Both the position numbers and the translations under genes were made by a program. This document shows, in pieces, positions 12,315 to 21,294 of a stretch of 64,000 nt of DNA. Numbering within the stretch: the stretch's first letter is position 1; each line of letters starts with the position of its first letter. Under the pieces are notes generated by a model, which saw only the letters and a program-made list of their open reading frames with translations, was not told the DNA's origin and did not search any database. Source of the stretch: Lineus longissimus (Eukaryota > Nemertea > Pilidiophora > Heteronemertea > Lineidae); assembly GCF_910592395.1 (NCBI RefSeq), contig NC_088323.1, forward strand, positions 9,798,001 to 9,862,000. Reading direction: 5' to 3'.

Positions 12315-12996
12315 GTGGGAACAAGAAACGTCAAGGCGAACCACCACAAGCTACTCTTCATTGATGCAAATAACCTTTACGGTTGGGCAATGATGGAACC
12401 CAAGCCTTACGGCAGTTTTGAAATGATCGAAGGAAACTTGGAATCGATAATTGAAGAGCATAAGATGTCAATTCCTGAAAACAGTGAAGTAGGATTTTTC
12501 TTAGAAGTTGCTTTGGCTTACCCTTAACGTCAAGTTCGAATCAAAGAACTTTCCATTCTGTCCTGAATCTCTCTTTACTCAGTAATTACCAGAGAGAGTT
12601 ACTAGGTAATGAAACAAGATCAAAGGTAGAAATGATGATCCCGCCTGGCACAGAAGGATAGGACCAACTACATAGTGCATTCTACAGTTTTACTTAAAGC
12701 AAGGAATTGACCTAAAGAAGGTTCGTTGTGTAATCCGGTTCAAGCAGTCAAAGTGGTTGGCGTCCTACACTGATTTCAACACTGAAAGTAGGATAGTTTC
12801 TACTACTGATTTTGAGAAAGACTACTTCAAATTGATGAACAATGCTTTCTACGGAAAGACTTGCGGAAACATAGGGAACCGAGTAGAAATTGAATTGTTT
12901 ACAGATAGAGCCAAGTGCTCGATTGAGTTCAATACAGTGAAGGTTACCATTCCTTATTTACAATCTGGCTTATGTATTTTTCATTCATTCAATTGA
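12315..12996 (+). pseudogene. Polinton/Maverick-type protein-primed DNA polymerase B, remnant
   Basis: Two frame pieces (12315-12527 and about 12640-12996) carry family B polymerase motifs. LFIDANNLYGWAM is motif A (the D-x2-SLYP equivalent), seen at residues 15-27 of the first piece. KLMNNAFYGKTCGN is motif B, around residues 29-42 of the second. The distance between A and B is short but natural for protein-primed enzymes. Several stops and frameshifts lie between the pieces. The exonuclease domain before and motif C (the D-T-D site) after are missing, so this is an inactive fragment. Such polymerases occur in Polintons and related integrated elements. No capsid, integrase or protease gene of such an element is visible nearby. 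Confidence 0.75.
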
Positions 12997-14053
12997 ACAA
13001 ATGTTGCTTTTATTATCATTTTTTACTCTCTCAGACTTTTCTGGTCTTTCAGATTTAATTATGGGTTTAAAGGTGACCTGAAACGCTTTTATTAAAATTT
13101 TAACTTGGGGTATAAATAATAGTGTTGCCGCCATATACTGCGGCTAGTTTGTCTTCGGCACCTCACCCGGCATAGGCGGAATCGGTCGCACACGCCAACA
13201 TGAGATATTTCTTCTTTAATCGATTTGCAAATTAATCCTCGTTTCAAACTGGAAATTCTTAGCCAAATGTGGCTTATTGTAATGAGGAGAGAGGTAATTA
13301 TGCAGTATAAAGCATACAGATAATTGAAATGCGTTGATTAATAGTTGGGCTATTAATTAGGCCTGTGTTTGGCACGTTTTAATGACTTGATGACTTTTGC
13401 AATATTTCAGTTGGTACTCAGTACGCCAGTAAGCGCCACCAGTTTTAGGATGCGGTCTTTTAATTGATATTCGTTATGCCAGGAGGCGCCACTAGTTTAG
13501 GATGTGGCAATGATGATTAGTGCAGAACGTTATAATGGTTCCAGAGCATTAATTCGCTTAGTTTGGACTCAAAATCGTTTATGTTGTGTTTTTTCCAGGA
13601 TTCTGTTGCTGTTTAGAGACTAGTCACGCAATTTAGTAGAATGGTGGCATTGGTAACATCCTGGACTTAGTTTGGACAAAGCTTCAACCGAAGACCGGAG
13701 CAGGAAGAAGACGTCACAATAGACTTGGAAAGACACAGTAATTGCTGCTGCTGAAATTGTACCCAAGTGGTATTGTAATCTTGACTGTTTTTGCGTTATT
13801 AAAGTTGTTGTTGTTAATCCAGTGTTACTGTCATCATCTCGCTACTTTGAAGTATCTTTGAGCAGCAATATTATTCTACTAAAAGTGAACAAGAAGAAGA
13901 ACAAGAAGACTAAAGAACAACTGCTGTAATTAAATGTAACAATTGTGGCGAGTAAAATTTCAACTACTTCACGTCGTAGTGGTAGGAGCATTACTGAAAA
14001 CAAAAGGTATGATCAAGCGGACCTAAACCGTGAGAGACATGTTCGTCTAAACC
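12997..14053. other. Non-coding lead into the BEL element; possible degraded LTR
   Basis: This stretch holds no coding frame. A roughly 70-bp tandem duplication covers about 13420-13509 (two versions of GCGCCAC...AGTTTAGGATG). A TATAAATA box-like motif lies near 13111. It is where the 5' LTR and leader of the BEL element should be, but I found no matching copy downstream of 17829, so LTR limits cannot be set. Confidence 0.35.
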
Positions 14054-15583
14054 ATGAGCGGGCAGGGCATGCATCACAAGTCGCCCTGTCTTGATGAAAG
14101 TGAATCACATGTGAAGGTGCCTTTGTCTGTGGAGATGGCCCCTGATGTAACTATTGGTGAACAGTTGAATGATTGGAGGCATAAAAACGTTCTAAGTGAG
14201 TTGGATCAACTGGAAAATGAGTTAGATGCCACAACTGAAGCTGTCTCCATGAAAACCAAGACTCCTGTCATGTGTGCTGATGTAGCTGGCCCCAGTATCA
14301 GTAAAGTGGTCGAAGGTGATAGTGATCGTAAATACCTGTTTGAGGAGAGAAACACAGATTTAGAGGGACCATCTCATGATTCGCTGCAGGCGTTTTCTAC
14401 CTTTATAAACGAATCACTCAGACTGAAGAAAGCCGAGATAGAGTATGAAAGAAAGCAATTAGAAGAGGACAGAAAACGCTGGGAGGCTGAAGTGGTGGTA
14501 AAACATGAGGAAATGGAGGCTGACTGTGAATTTAAACGCCAACAGTTAGCTGCCTGTGCAAGGCAGGTAAATCACGTTGAGAATGTTGCAGAAAGTTCCA
14601 TGCATGCATCATATAGGCCAATGATTGCTGAGATGACCCCTGTAGTTAGGAATACGAGTGAGCCAGAATTCGGGGGGCCATCTCACAGGTATCTAAATGC
14701 ATTTTCAACTGGGCATGGTGATCAGCTTCCAGTGAATAGCCAGCCAAGTGTCGAACCCGGGGATAATTATGATCAGCACGAGGCATTGCTTCACCAGAGA
14801 AAGATAGATGCCATAAGACTGCCAAAAACCAGCATTATGAAATATGATGGGGATCCAATGCAGTACTGGATTTTCATGAGCACCTTTGATTCCAGTGTAC
14901 ATAAGTCAAGTGTCAATGATGCAGATAAGCTGAGCTGTTTGTTTGAATATTGTGTTAGAAAAGCTGGTAAGGTTATCCGCCCCTGCGCCCTGATGGATCC
15001 GGTTGAAGGCTACAAGAAAGCAAGGCAACTTCTCAAAGATCGTTTTGGGGACAAGTACGTTATGGCAAAGGCCTGGATAAAGAAAATCGTCGAAGGACCA
15101 TCTGTCAAACCAAACAGTGGGGAGGCCCTTCAAGAGTTTTCAGATGACGTACATGGTTACCTAGAGACATTAAGGGCAATGAAAAGACTTGAAGAAGTGG
15201 ACTCCCAGGACAGGATGATCCAAGTATTGTCCCGTCTTCCCATTTATCTCCAATCAAGATGGAGGAAAGAGGCCTACAGGACAAAACAACGCCATGATCG
15301 TTACCCAAGTTTTCAAGAATTTGTTGAATGGTTAGATGTGGTGGCTGGTGAGGCTAATGACCCAGTGTTTGGAGCACATAGCAGGTTTGAAAAGAAGGAA
15401 ACCAGAGACAACAAAGTTGTACATAAGAAAACAGCAAGCAGCTTAAATGTTGAGGTAACTGAAAAGCCTGTTGTTAGTGTGAACACCAAGTCAAAGGCTG
15501 AGGTTCCGAAGTCAGGTTATCGAAGTCGATCAAGTGTCAAGTGTGTGACGCAGACCACAAAGTCAGCAGCTGCGAAACACTGA
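14054..15583 (+). CDS. gag: BEL/Pao retrotransposon Gag (DUF1759-type)
   Basis: The 509-residue frame begins at an ATG that follows an in-frame TAA at 14048. Residues about 115-175 form a charged coiled coil (LKKAEIEYERKQLEEDRKRW). From about residue 254 the motif KTSIMKYDGDPMQYWIFMSTF begins the DUF1759 capsid-like domain typical of BEL/Pao gag, continuing through LLKDRFGDKYVMAKAWI to about residue 420. The C-terminal tail is lysine-rich and leaves frame just where the zinc knuckle should start; that knuckle continues in another frame at 15505. Gag would package element RNA into virus-like particles. The frame itself is intact, but the unit as a whole is not. Confidence 0.85.
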   Translation: MSGQGMHHKSPCLDESESHVKVPLSVEMAPDVTIGEQLNDWRHKNVLSELDQLENELDATTEAVSMKTKTPVMCADVAGPSISKVVEGDSDRKYLFEERNTDLEGPSHDSLQAFSTFINESLRLKKAEIEYERKQLEEDRKRWEAEVVVKHEEMEADCEFKRQQLAACARQVNHVENVAESSMHASYRPMIAEMTPVVRNTSEPEFGGPSHRYLNAFSTGHGDQLPVNSQPSVEPGDNYDQHEALLHQRKIDAIRLPKTSIMKYDGDPMQYWIFMSTFDSSVHKSSVNDADKLSCLFEYCVRKAGKVIRPCALMDPVEGYKKARQLLKDRFGDKYVMAKAWIKKIVEGPSVKPNSGEALQEFSDDVHGYLETLRAMKRLEEVDSQDRMIQVLSRLPIYLQSRWRKEAYRTKQRHDRYPSFQEFVEWLDVVAGEANDPVFGAHSRFEKKETRDNKVVHKKTASSLNVEVTEKPVVSVNTKSKAEVPKSGYRSRSSVKCVTQTTKSAAAKH

Positions 15584-16446
15584 GAGGGTCAAGTCCACAA
15601 AAAAGGCTAGAGATTGTAAAGGAAAAGAGGCTTTGTTACAAATGTCTAAACTTCAACAATCATGGATATATTCGGTGTAAAAGTTCCAGCCGATGTAACA
15701 AGGATGGTTGCAACCTAAATCACCCAGAATTACTGCATGAAGTACTCAAGCCTGTAGAAAAGAAGGTCGAAGCAAAGAGCTGCGCTTGTGTGCCTCCTGA
15801 AACAGAAAACGGCAAGGTTGCTCTTCCCATAGTTCCAGTGTATGTCAGAGGGAAAGGGCAAAGCAATTTCTTTAAGACCTATGCGTTGTTGGGCACGGGA
15901 TCAAATAAGACTTTCTGTTCCAAATCCCTGTTGGAACAGTATAAACTTGATGGTGTAAAGACCACCATGTCATTGCAGACATTGGGATCAGGAAAAGATG
16001 CACATGCTGTTGAAGTTCCATTGGAAGTTACTGCTACAACAGGAAAGCGCAAGAAACGTGCCTTAGTCCCGTTGCCTAAGGTGTACGCCATAGATGGTTT
16101 TCCAGAGCTGAGGAGCAGCCAAGTGACCCAAGCTGATGTTGATAGATGGTGCCACTTGAAAGGTATCACTGTGCCTAGCTCACTTGATAAGAGTGTCACG
16201 TTGCTGATCGGACAAGATACCCCATCTGCCCTGGTTCCCCTGGAAGTAAGGCATGGAAGCGATGATGAGCCCTTTGCGATGAGGACTGTGTTAGGGTGGA
16301 CCCTCAATGGCCCCCTTGGGGGGAGTGTGCTCAGACAGCTGTCTGTAATTTTGTCTATTCCGATGCTGACCAACGGTTGGAGGCTCAAGTTGAGAGGTTT
16401 TGGAAACTCGACTCCAGTCCAGCGATTGCAGATGGTTTACCAATGA
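15505..16446 (+). pseudogene. BEL/Pao zinc knuckle and aspartic protease region, frameshifted
   Basis: This frame is shifted by -1 from gag. It opens with the cysteine-histidine block KCQVCDADHKVSSC, then RLCYKCL..NHGYIRC and CNKDGCNLNHPELLH, as in BEL nucleocapsids. The retropepsin-like domain follows: VPVYVRG...YALLGTGSNKTFCS. The catalytic Asp of the expected D-T/S-G triad is Gly here (codon GGC at 15892-15894, one base from GAC), so the protease should be dead. Next comes the peptidase A17-type linker (IDGFPELRSSQV, LLIGQDTPSALVP, GWTLNGPLGG). The frame is lost at the GGGGGG run near 16318-16323, after which the polymerase continues in another frame. Confidence 0.85.
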
Positions 16447-17339
16447 TGTCCAGAGATGATAAACAAGTTGTCAACATTTGGGAAAAGTCCATCAAGATGG
16501 AAGGTGGGCACTACCAAATGGACATCCCGTTTAAAGAGAACCCACCAAACCTTCCGAACAATAGATTCTTGGCTGAAAAGCGTCTACAGTACCTAGGGAG
16601 GAAGCTTTCCAAGGATCCAGACTTGCACCAGAAGTATGCGGCCTGCATGGAAGACTTCATCCAGAAAGGCTTTGCCGAGCCTGTACCTGAGATGACAGAA
16701 CAGCCAGCCATGATGACCGAATGGTACCTACCACACCACAATGTTAAGAATCCAAATAAGCCTAAAAAAATTCGTATAGTATTTGACTGTGCTGCTGAGT
16801 TCTCCAACACATCCCTCAACAAACAGGTGCTTCAAGGGCCAGATACAACGAACGACCTCATTGGGGTCCTACTTCGATTCCGTGAGGGACAGATTGCTGT
16901 TATGGGAGACCTAGAATCTATGTTCCACCAGGTGAAAGTCTCTCCTCCTCATCGTGATGCATTACGTTGTCTATGGTGGAAACACGGGAATTTAAGCAGA
17001 CGGCCGGATGTGTATAGAATCACCACCCATCCTTTTGGGGGAATCTGGAGCCCAAGCTGTGCCGGGTTCGCCTTACGCCATACAGCAGAAGATAACAAGA
17101 GTGGACACAGCCTAGATCCAGTAGACACAGTTATGAAATCGTTTTATGTAGATGATGCCTTACGATCGCTGAATACAGTTCCAGCTGCCATTAACCTTGT
17201 GAAAGAACTTTGCAGCCTGCTGGCGAAGGGAGGATTCAGACTCACCAAGTGGACTTCGAATAGCAAGAAAGTGATACAATCTGTTGCTCCTGAGGATCGT
17301 GCTAAGGATGTGAGATTGCTGGGACGAAAGTGTTCTTGA
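16296..17339 (+). pseudogene. pol: BEL/Pao reverse transcriptase, truncated
   Basis: True homology begins near 16325, after the G-run. The frame carries the RT fingers and palm: KIRIVFDCAAEF (about residue 160), VMGDLESMFHQVKV with the first catalytic Asp (about residue 205), PFGGIWSPSCAGFAL, and FYVDDAL with the YVDD catalytic pair (about residue 285). The thumb region FRLTKWTSNS follows. Homology stops at about 17320 and the frame at 17339. RNase H, integrase and the 3' LTR are missing. The RT motifs themselves look undamaged, but the element is cut off, so it cannot move on its own. Confidence 0.88.
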
Positions 17340-17829
17340 GAGTACCGAGAATACCTCAGATAATGTGCGTGGTTCCGTAGACTTGCAGTCCCAAACAGTG
17401 TCGATGGGAAAACCCGATGAAGGACCCGATGACCCATCATATACTTTACCTCTGGATGCTGAATGGCCTTTGGATGATGATGAAATAAGACAGGCTGTAA
17501 GAGCGGAAAGGGGTGAAAATTTAACAGAATGGGATGCTGTCCCAGAAAATCACTGGCTCTTTGGCATAACGGGTGCGAGCGTGCTGTGGGCCAGAGATGC
17601 ACAGACGAGAGGAATCACACTGGAAAAGGTCAATGGGCATTACGTTTTGAATGAAGAACTGATGGACGATTTTGAAGCATTCAAGGGGATAATGACAGCA
17701 GAGGATTCTAGAAAACGCTTCAAAGACAAGCTTCTTAAAATTTGGCTTGCCAAATTTCGACCTTCAACAGCTTTTCCAGAAGAGGGTGATTTTTTTTGTT
17801 TTCTAATGAACTCAACATCAGCTAGATAA
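17314..17829 (+). CDS. Unrecognised acidic open frame downstream of the BEL fragment
   Basis: A frame of about 170 codons opens after a TGA at 17311-17313 and ends at 17829. The product has an acidic start, then AEWPLDDDEIRQAVRAERGENLTEWDAVPENHWLFGI, then an alpha-helical, charged C-terminal part (LMDDFEAFKGIMTAEDSRKRFKDKLLKIWLAKF). It does not look like the expected RT thumb, RNase H or integrase of BEL elements. The join at about 17320 may be a recombination point, and this could be part of another element or a host gene exon. No catalytic motif is visible. Confidence 0.35.
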   Translation, partial: DCWDESVLESTENTSDNVRGSVDLQSQTVSMGKPDEGPDDPSYTLPLDAEWPLDDDEIRQAVRAERGENLTEWDAVPENHWLFGITGASVLWARDAQTRGITLEKVNGHYVLNEELMDDFEAFKGIMTAEDSRKRFKDKLLKIWLAKFRPSTAFPEEGDFFCFLMNSTSAR

Positions 17830-19110
17830 TTTGATGAGTGGAAGTGCTCCTATCTGATATAGGTAATAACAACCGTAATATGTGTAGCTTCACTTTACTT
17901 TACCGTGAACAAAGGTCCAGTTTTGTTTAGTAAATAGTCAACTAAACATATAATTAAACATGACATGAACCATGATTATACACTTTATGATAATTTTGAT
18001 GAGAACCTTTAATTTCGTTCAAAGGCTATCATTCCAGAGATTTTTCTGAGGAAAATATATCGTAGTCAGTAATTGTACTACACGTATCTGTATCTATTAG
18101 AAAATACGTAGTAAGTGATCTTAATGTTTTTATACTTGGTTTTCTTGCTTTTTAATGTATTTGTACGGATTCATTTCACGTCAGTCATAGCACCAAAAGA
18201 GTCGAATTTTGCATTTCTAGACACTTTAGGCAATAGCTTTGTTCGAAAAAGACTAATAAGGGTCTAATTTGTTAGCCAACTCCTTGAGACACAAAATGAT
18301 GTCGTGCCTTTTCCACAAGCTAGCTTGCCAAATTAAAGTGCAATTAGACCTTAATTACTTATTTCTGTCCAAAGTTAGGCCTCTTTTTGTCTAAAAGGTT
18401 TAGAAATGCAAAACCTGCCTCATTTGGTGATATTAGTGGTAATGGGTGTCCCCACGACTCGATCATCTGACTAGTCACGGGTAGTTGGACCTAAGATCTT
18501 TGGATCTCAATGCCAATTGTCAACTGAGATATCCTTCATCTACGATTGTTTTATCCTTACTAATATCTGTCACAATAACCTATATCTAAAAATGATGAGC
18601 AAATGTCAATAAACATGAATAAGCAGGGATAAGTCCTGATGCAGGGCGGTCAAACAATCTTTGGAGGACACCATGTTTTTTTCTACACTGAAAAAATCAA
18701 CATCAAAATCATACAGCCGACGCAGAGGCATGTCAAATGCCTGTGCCGTCATTTTACAACCCGCATTCATTAAACACCAAAATACCAATGGCTACAATCA
18801 AATTGTTGCTCTTTTTGTGCCCAATATCTTCAGGATGTTCAGGAAGTCAGCTGAATGGACCATGGGAGATCTTTGCGTCCTTGCGGATAAGAAGACGAAC
18901 GATCATCCTGCCTTACTTAGGCGTTTTTAAATCATTCAGACTGATTGCAAACTCTCGTACAGTTGGCATATTACAGTTGGAACAAACCGTTCACCGGGTT
19001 GAGACATCTCGCGGCTGAGTACTTATCTATCTCCATTGGAGTTGGCATATTAAAGTTGGAATCATGTCCATCAGAGTTGGCACTATTATAGAGTTGGAGC
19101 GTAACAGTGT
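17830..19110. other. No gene recognised; one imperfect fold-back repeat
   Basis: At about 18203-18416 the sequence folds back imperfectly. GAATTTTGCATTTCTAGAC pairs with the reverse complement of TCTAAAAGGTTTAGAAATGC, and GGGTCTAATT pairs with AATTAGACC. It is a possible 210-bp MITE. The rest shows no coding motif. Confidence 0.45.
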
Positions 19111-19114
19111 CCGT

Positions 19115-19192
19115 CCATCCATCCATCCATCCATCCATCCATCCATCCATCCATCCATCCATCCATCCATCCATCCATCCATCCATCCATCC
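19115..19192 (+). repeat. (CCAT)n microsatellite
   Basis: About 19 uninterrupted CCAT units preceded by GTGTCCGTC. All open frames across it are repeat artefacts. Confidence 0.95.
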
Positions 19193-20151
19193 GTGGACAA
19201 AATTGGGCATTTTGCAATCATACAACCGAGGCACTTCAAATCTAGTCTTGCTTATAAACACCGCAGAAAATGTTGCTTACGGAAAAAAATTTGGGCGATT
19301 CGACTCAAATTCAGCTCCCCAGGGGGCAAAATGCGTAAATGAAAAAAAAAAATTTTTGACGCTCTATTCCAGCAGATAAAAGCTTGAAATAAAGTTTAAA
19401 GGTCTTCATGATACAGAAGTTTTGATATAAAATAGATTAGTGTCGATTTATATCACCAGTTGGCGGTAGTGAGCAAAACTGTTGTTTGACCCCGGATGAT
19501 TCTGCTTTAAATTTCCCGCCGAGGTTACCTGGAGTACTATCATCAAGAAAATGGCGGTGACCTTTTTATTTCTACCGGAGTGATGATTTTGTAAGTGACA
19601 AATTTTTTGTTTTTTAAGCCTTTACGGAAATGTATTTTGGTACGAAACTTCACACGTTTATAGAAAAGATCAACGAGAATGTGTTCAAATGCCCTCATAA
19701 CGATGAGTTCAACGGAATTTGGTCAAAACAACCTTCGAATGGAGTCAACTTTCTTTGCGAAATTGAAGCGACGACCTCATTATTTATCGTAATTTATGCA
19801 GATCTGAGTCCAGCTGATGGGTGATGTTCTGATTTGTGTTCAAACTATTGGAAACTTCGGAAATTAGTTCTATTAGTTCTACTATTCTGCAGGAGTATAT
19901 TATAGCCATTGATGTTGACAGCTAAAAGCACGAAAACTTTGTTATGACTGGGAGCTGGTATCAGTATTGTTTTCGCTCAGGTTTCTCGTCCAATCACGTG
20001 ACCTCTCCAACACTCGATAATGCACTCTTTTCGTCCACGTTTTAGGCCAATCTTCATAATGAACATGAAATCTAATAAGCGCAGTACTTAAATCAGATGT
20101 TTATCTCGCCTTGAAAACATTCCTGAGTAAAATCCATTGAGATTAGCCGAG
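19193..20151. other. No gene recognised
   Basis: No domain, repeat or splice pattern is supported in this stretch. Confidence 0.4.
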
Positions 20152-20985
20152 TTAAAGGGAAGGGCCCGCCAAAAAATGGGGAGTTTTGGACGGCCCGGTC
20201 AAAACCTTAGGCGGGAATAAGGTTTCATTGATAAATATAAGGAGTTTCAAGGCCCCCAAATTACTTGTAAGGTTCAATAGATACTGGCCTTTCATTGGTT
20301 TACCGTTTGCGTATAATTTACATACTCTCATCTTGAAAAATATGACAATATTTACGATCACGTTATTGATTTTTGCAACATTTTCGGTAACGCGCCCCTT
20401 GCGGATCTGTAAGGTACCATTCGGATGCTTGAAAAATGTTAGTGGCGTGGCTCCATCTGCTACAGCTGTCACCGCGCCGGTGTTAGTCTCACGTCTTGGC
20501 GTCTGCACCACCCTTGGGGAACACCTCAATGCCGTTGGCGTACTGACGAGACCAGCGTCTCTAGAGGCTCCGACATTCGCCATGAGCAGTGACAGGTCAC
20601 TTGGCTGGAATGGCCCCATCTCCTCTTCACTCATGTTCATTGCCGGCAATTCTGGCAAATATCTTGAGTCGTCATGGTTGTCAAACAAGTCTTGGATAAT
20701 ATGCTGCTCCATTTCTTCTGTACTGTTCGGATCAGGGGCCTCGCTCTCCACCGGCCCAGAATCCACCGGCGACTCGAAATCCATACTACTATTCTCTCCA
20801 TTTTCCATTTTCTCCTCTCTCCAACTCACTACTATCGCTATTGACTGCGTAACATACACTAACATTCTTTCGCTATCATTGCTAACTTCATTTACTAGAA
20901 CACTGGCCTCTTTGTAGCCGATTATGTAACCCATAGTGGAAACACCTGGCAGCGCCGCCCGGCATGATACACGTGCTACTGGCAT
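20152..20985 (-). CDS. Possible first coding exon of a host gene; acidic, function unknown
   Basis: The minus-strand frame has 277 codons from the ATG at 20985. If the TATA-like box at 20985-20993 is used, transcription would start near 20960, and translation at Met18 (20934) or Met60 (20808) is more likely. From Met60 the product is acidic and Ser/Pro-rich (MDFESPVDSGPVESEAPD, then EEMEQHIIQDLFDNHDDS), like an activation domain. A segment with TP/SP sites (TPTALRCSPRVVQTPRRE) and a basic stretch (TLQIRKGRVTENVAKIN) follow. After that the frame turns hydrophobic and probably runs into an intron (candidate donor AAC|GTGATC). No DNA-binding domain is seen. It may be a transcription-related protein, but this is inference. 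Confidence 0.35.
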   Translation of the reverse strand: MPVARVSCRAALPGVSTMGYIIGYKEASVLVNEVSNDSERMLVYVTQSIAIVVSWREEKMENGENSSMDFESPVDSGPVESEAPDPNSTEEMEQHIIQDLFDNHDDSRYLPELPAMNMSEEEMGPFQPSDLSLLMANVGASRDAGLVSTPTALRCSPRVVQTPRRETNTGAVTAVADGATPLTFFKHPNGTLQIRKGRVTENVAKINNVIVNIVIFFKMRVCKLYANGKPMKGQYLLNLTSNLGALKLLIFINETLFPPKVLTGPSKTPHFLAGPSL

Positions 20986-21294
20986 ATTTATAACTCGTAG
21001 TAAATAAGGTTGTAAAAATATGCAAATGAGATGCCGTATATGGAAACCATGACGTCACTAAGCAGTGCTTATTTCTGCTACGGGTGGCGCTGTTGCTTGC
21101 TTCTGGAGGCGCTATTCAACCTCTTTAATCTACTTTTTCCGTGCTTAAAATCTCTGCCGCTGAATTCTATAAATAGAAACTATTAACATCGCGGCAGTGT
21201 GGTTCCCATTGTGCGCCCTCCCACTTCACACCATGTCAGGAAGTTTTACGGAGAGGGAGGGCGTGCGGTAAGAAGAATGGCCAAAATGACGTCA
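20985..21294 (-). promoter_or_regulatory. Candidate promoter: TATA-like box, octamer motif, two CRE palindromes
   Basis: Upstream of the minus-strand frame lie a TATA-like TTATAAATA (20985-20993), ATGCAAAT octamer (20020 offset: 21020-21027), and TGACGTCA at 21050-21057 and 21287-21294. Such a cluster is common in animal promoters. The spacing from the TATA box puts the expected start site near 20960. Confidence 0.4.

Noticed and set aside
18971-19379. Open frames of about 90 codons with (SIHP)n or (MDGW)n repeats; same at 63790-63999
   Set aside because: They are translations of the CCAT microsatellite, which is open in several frames on both strands.
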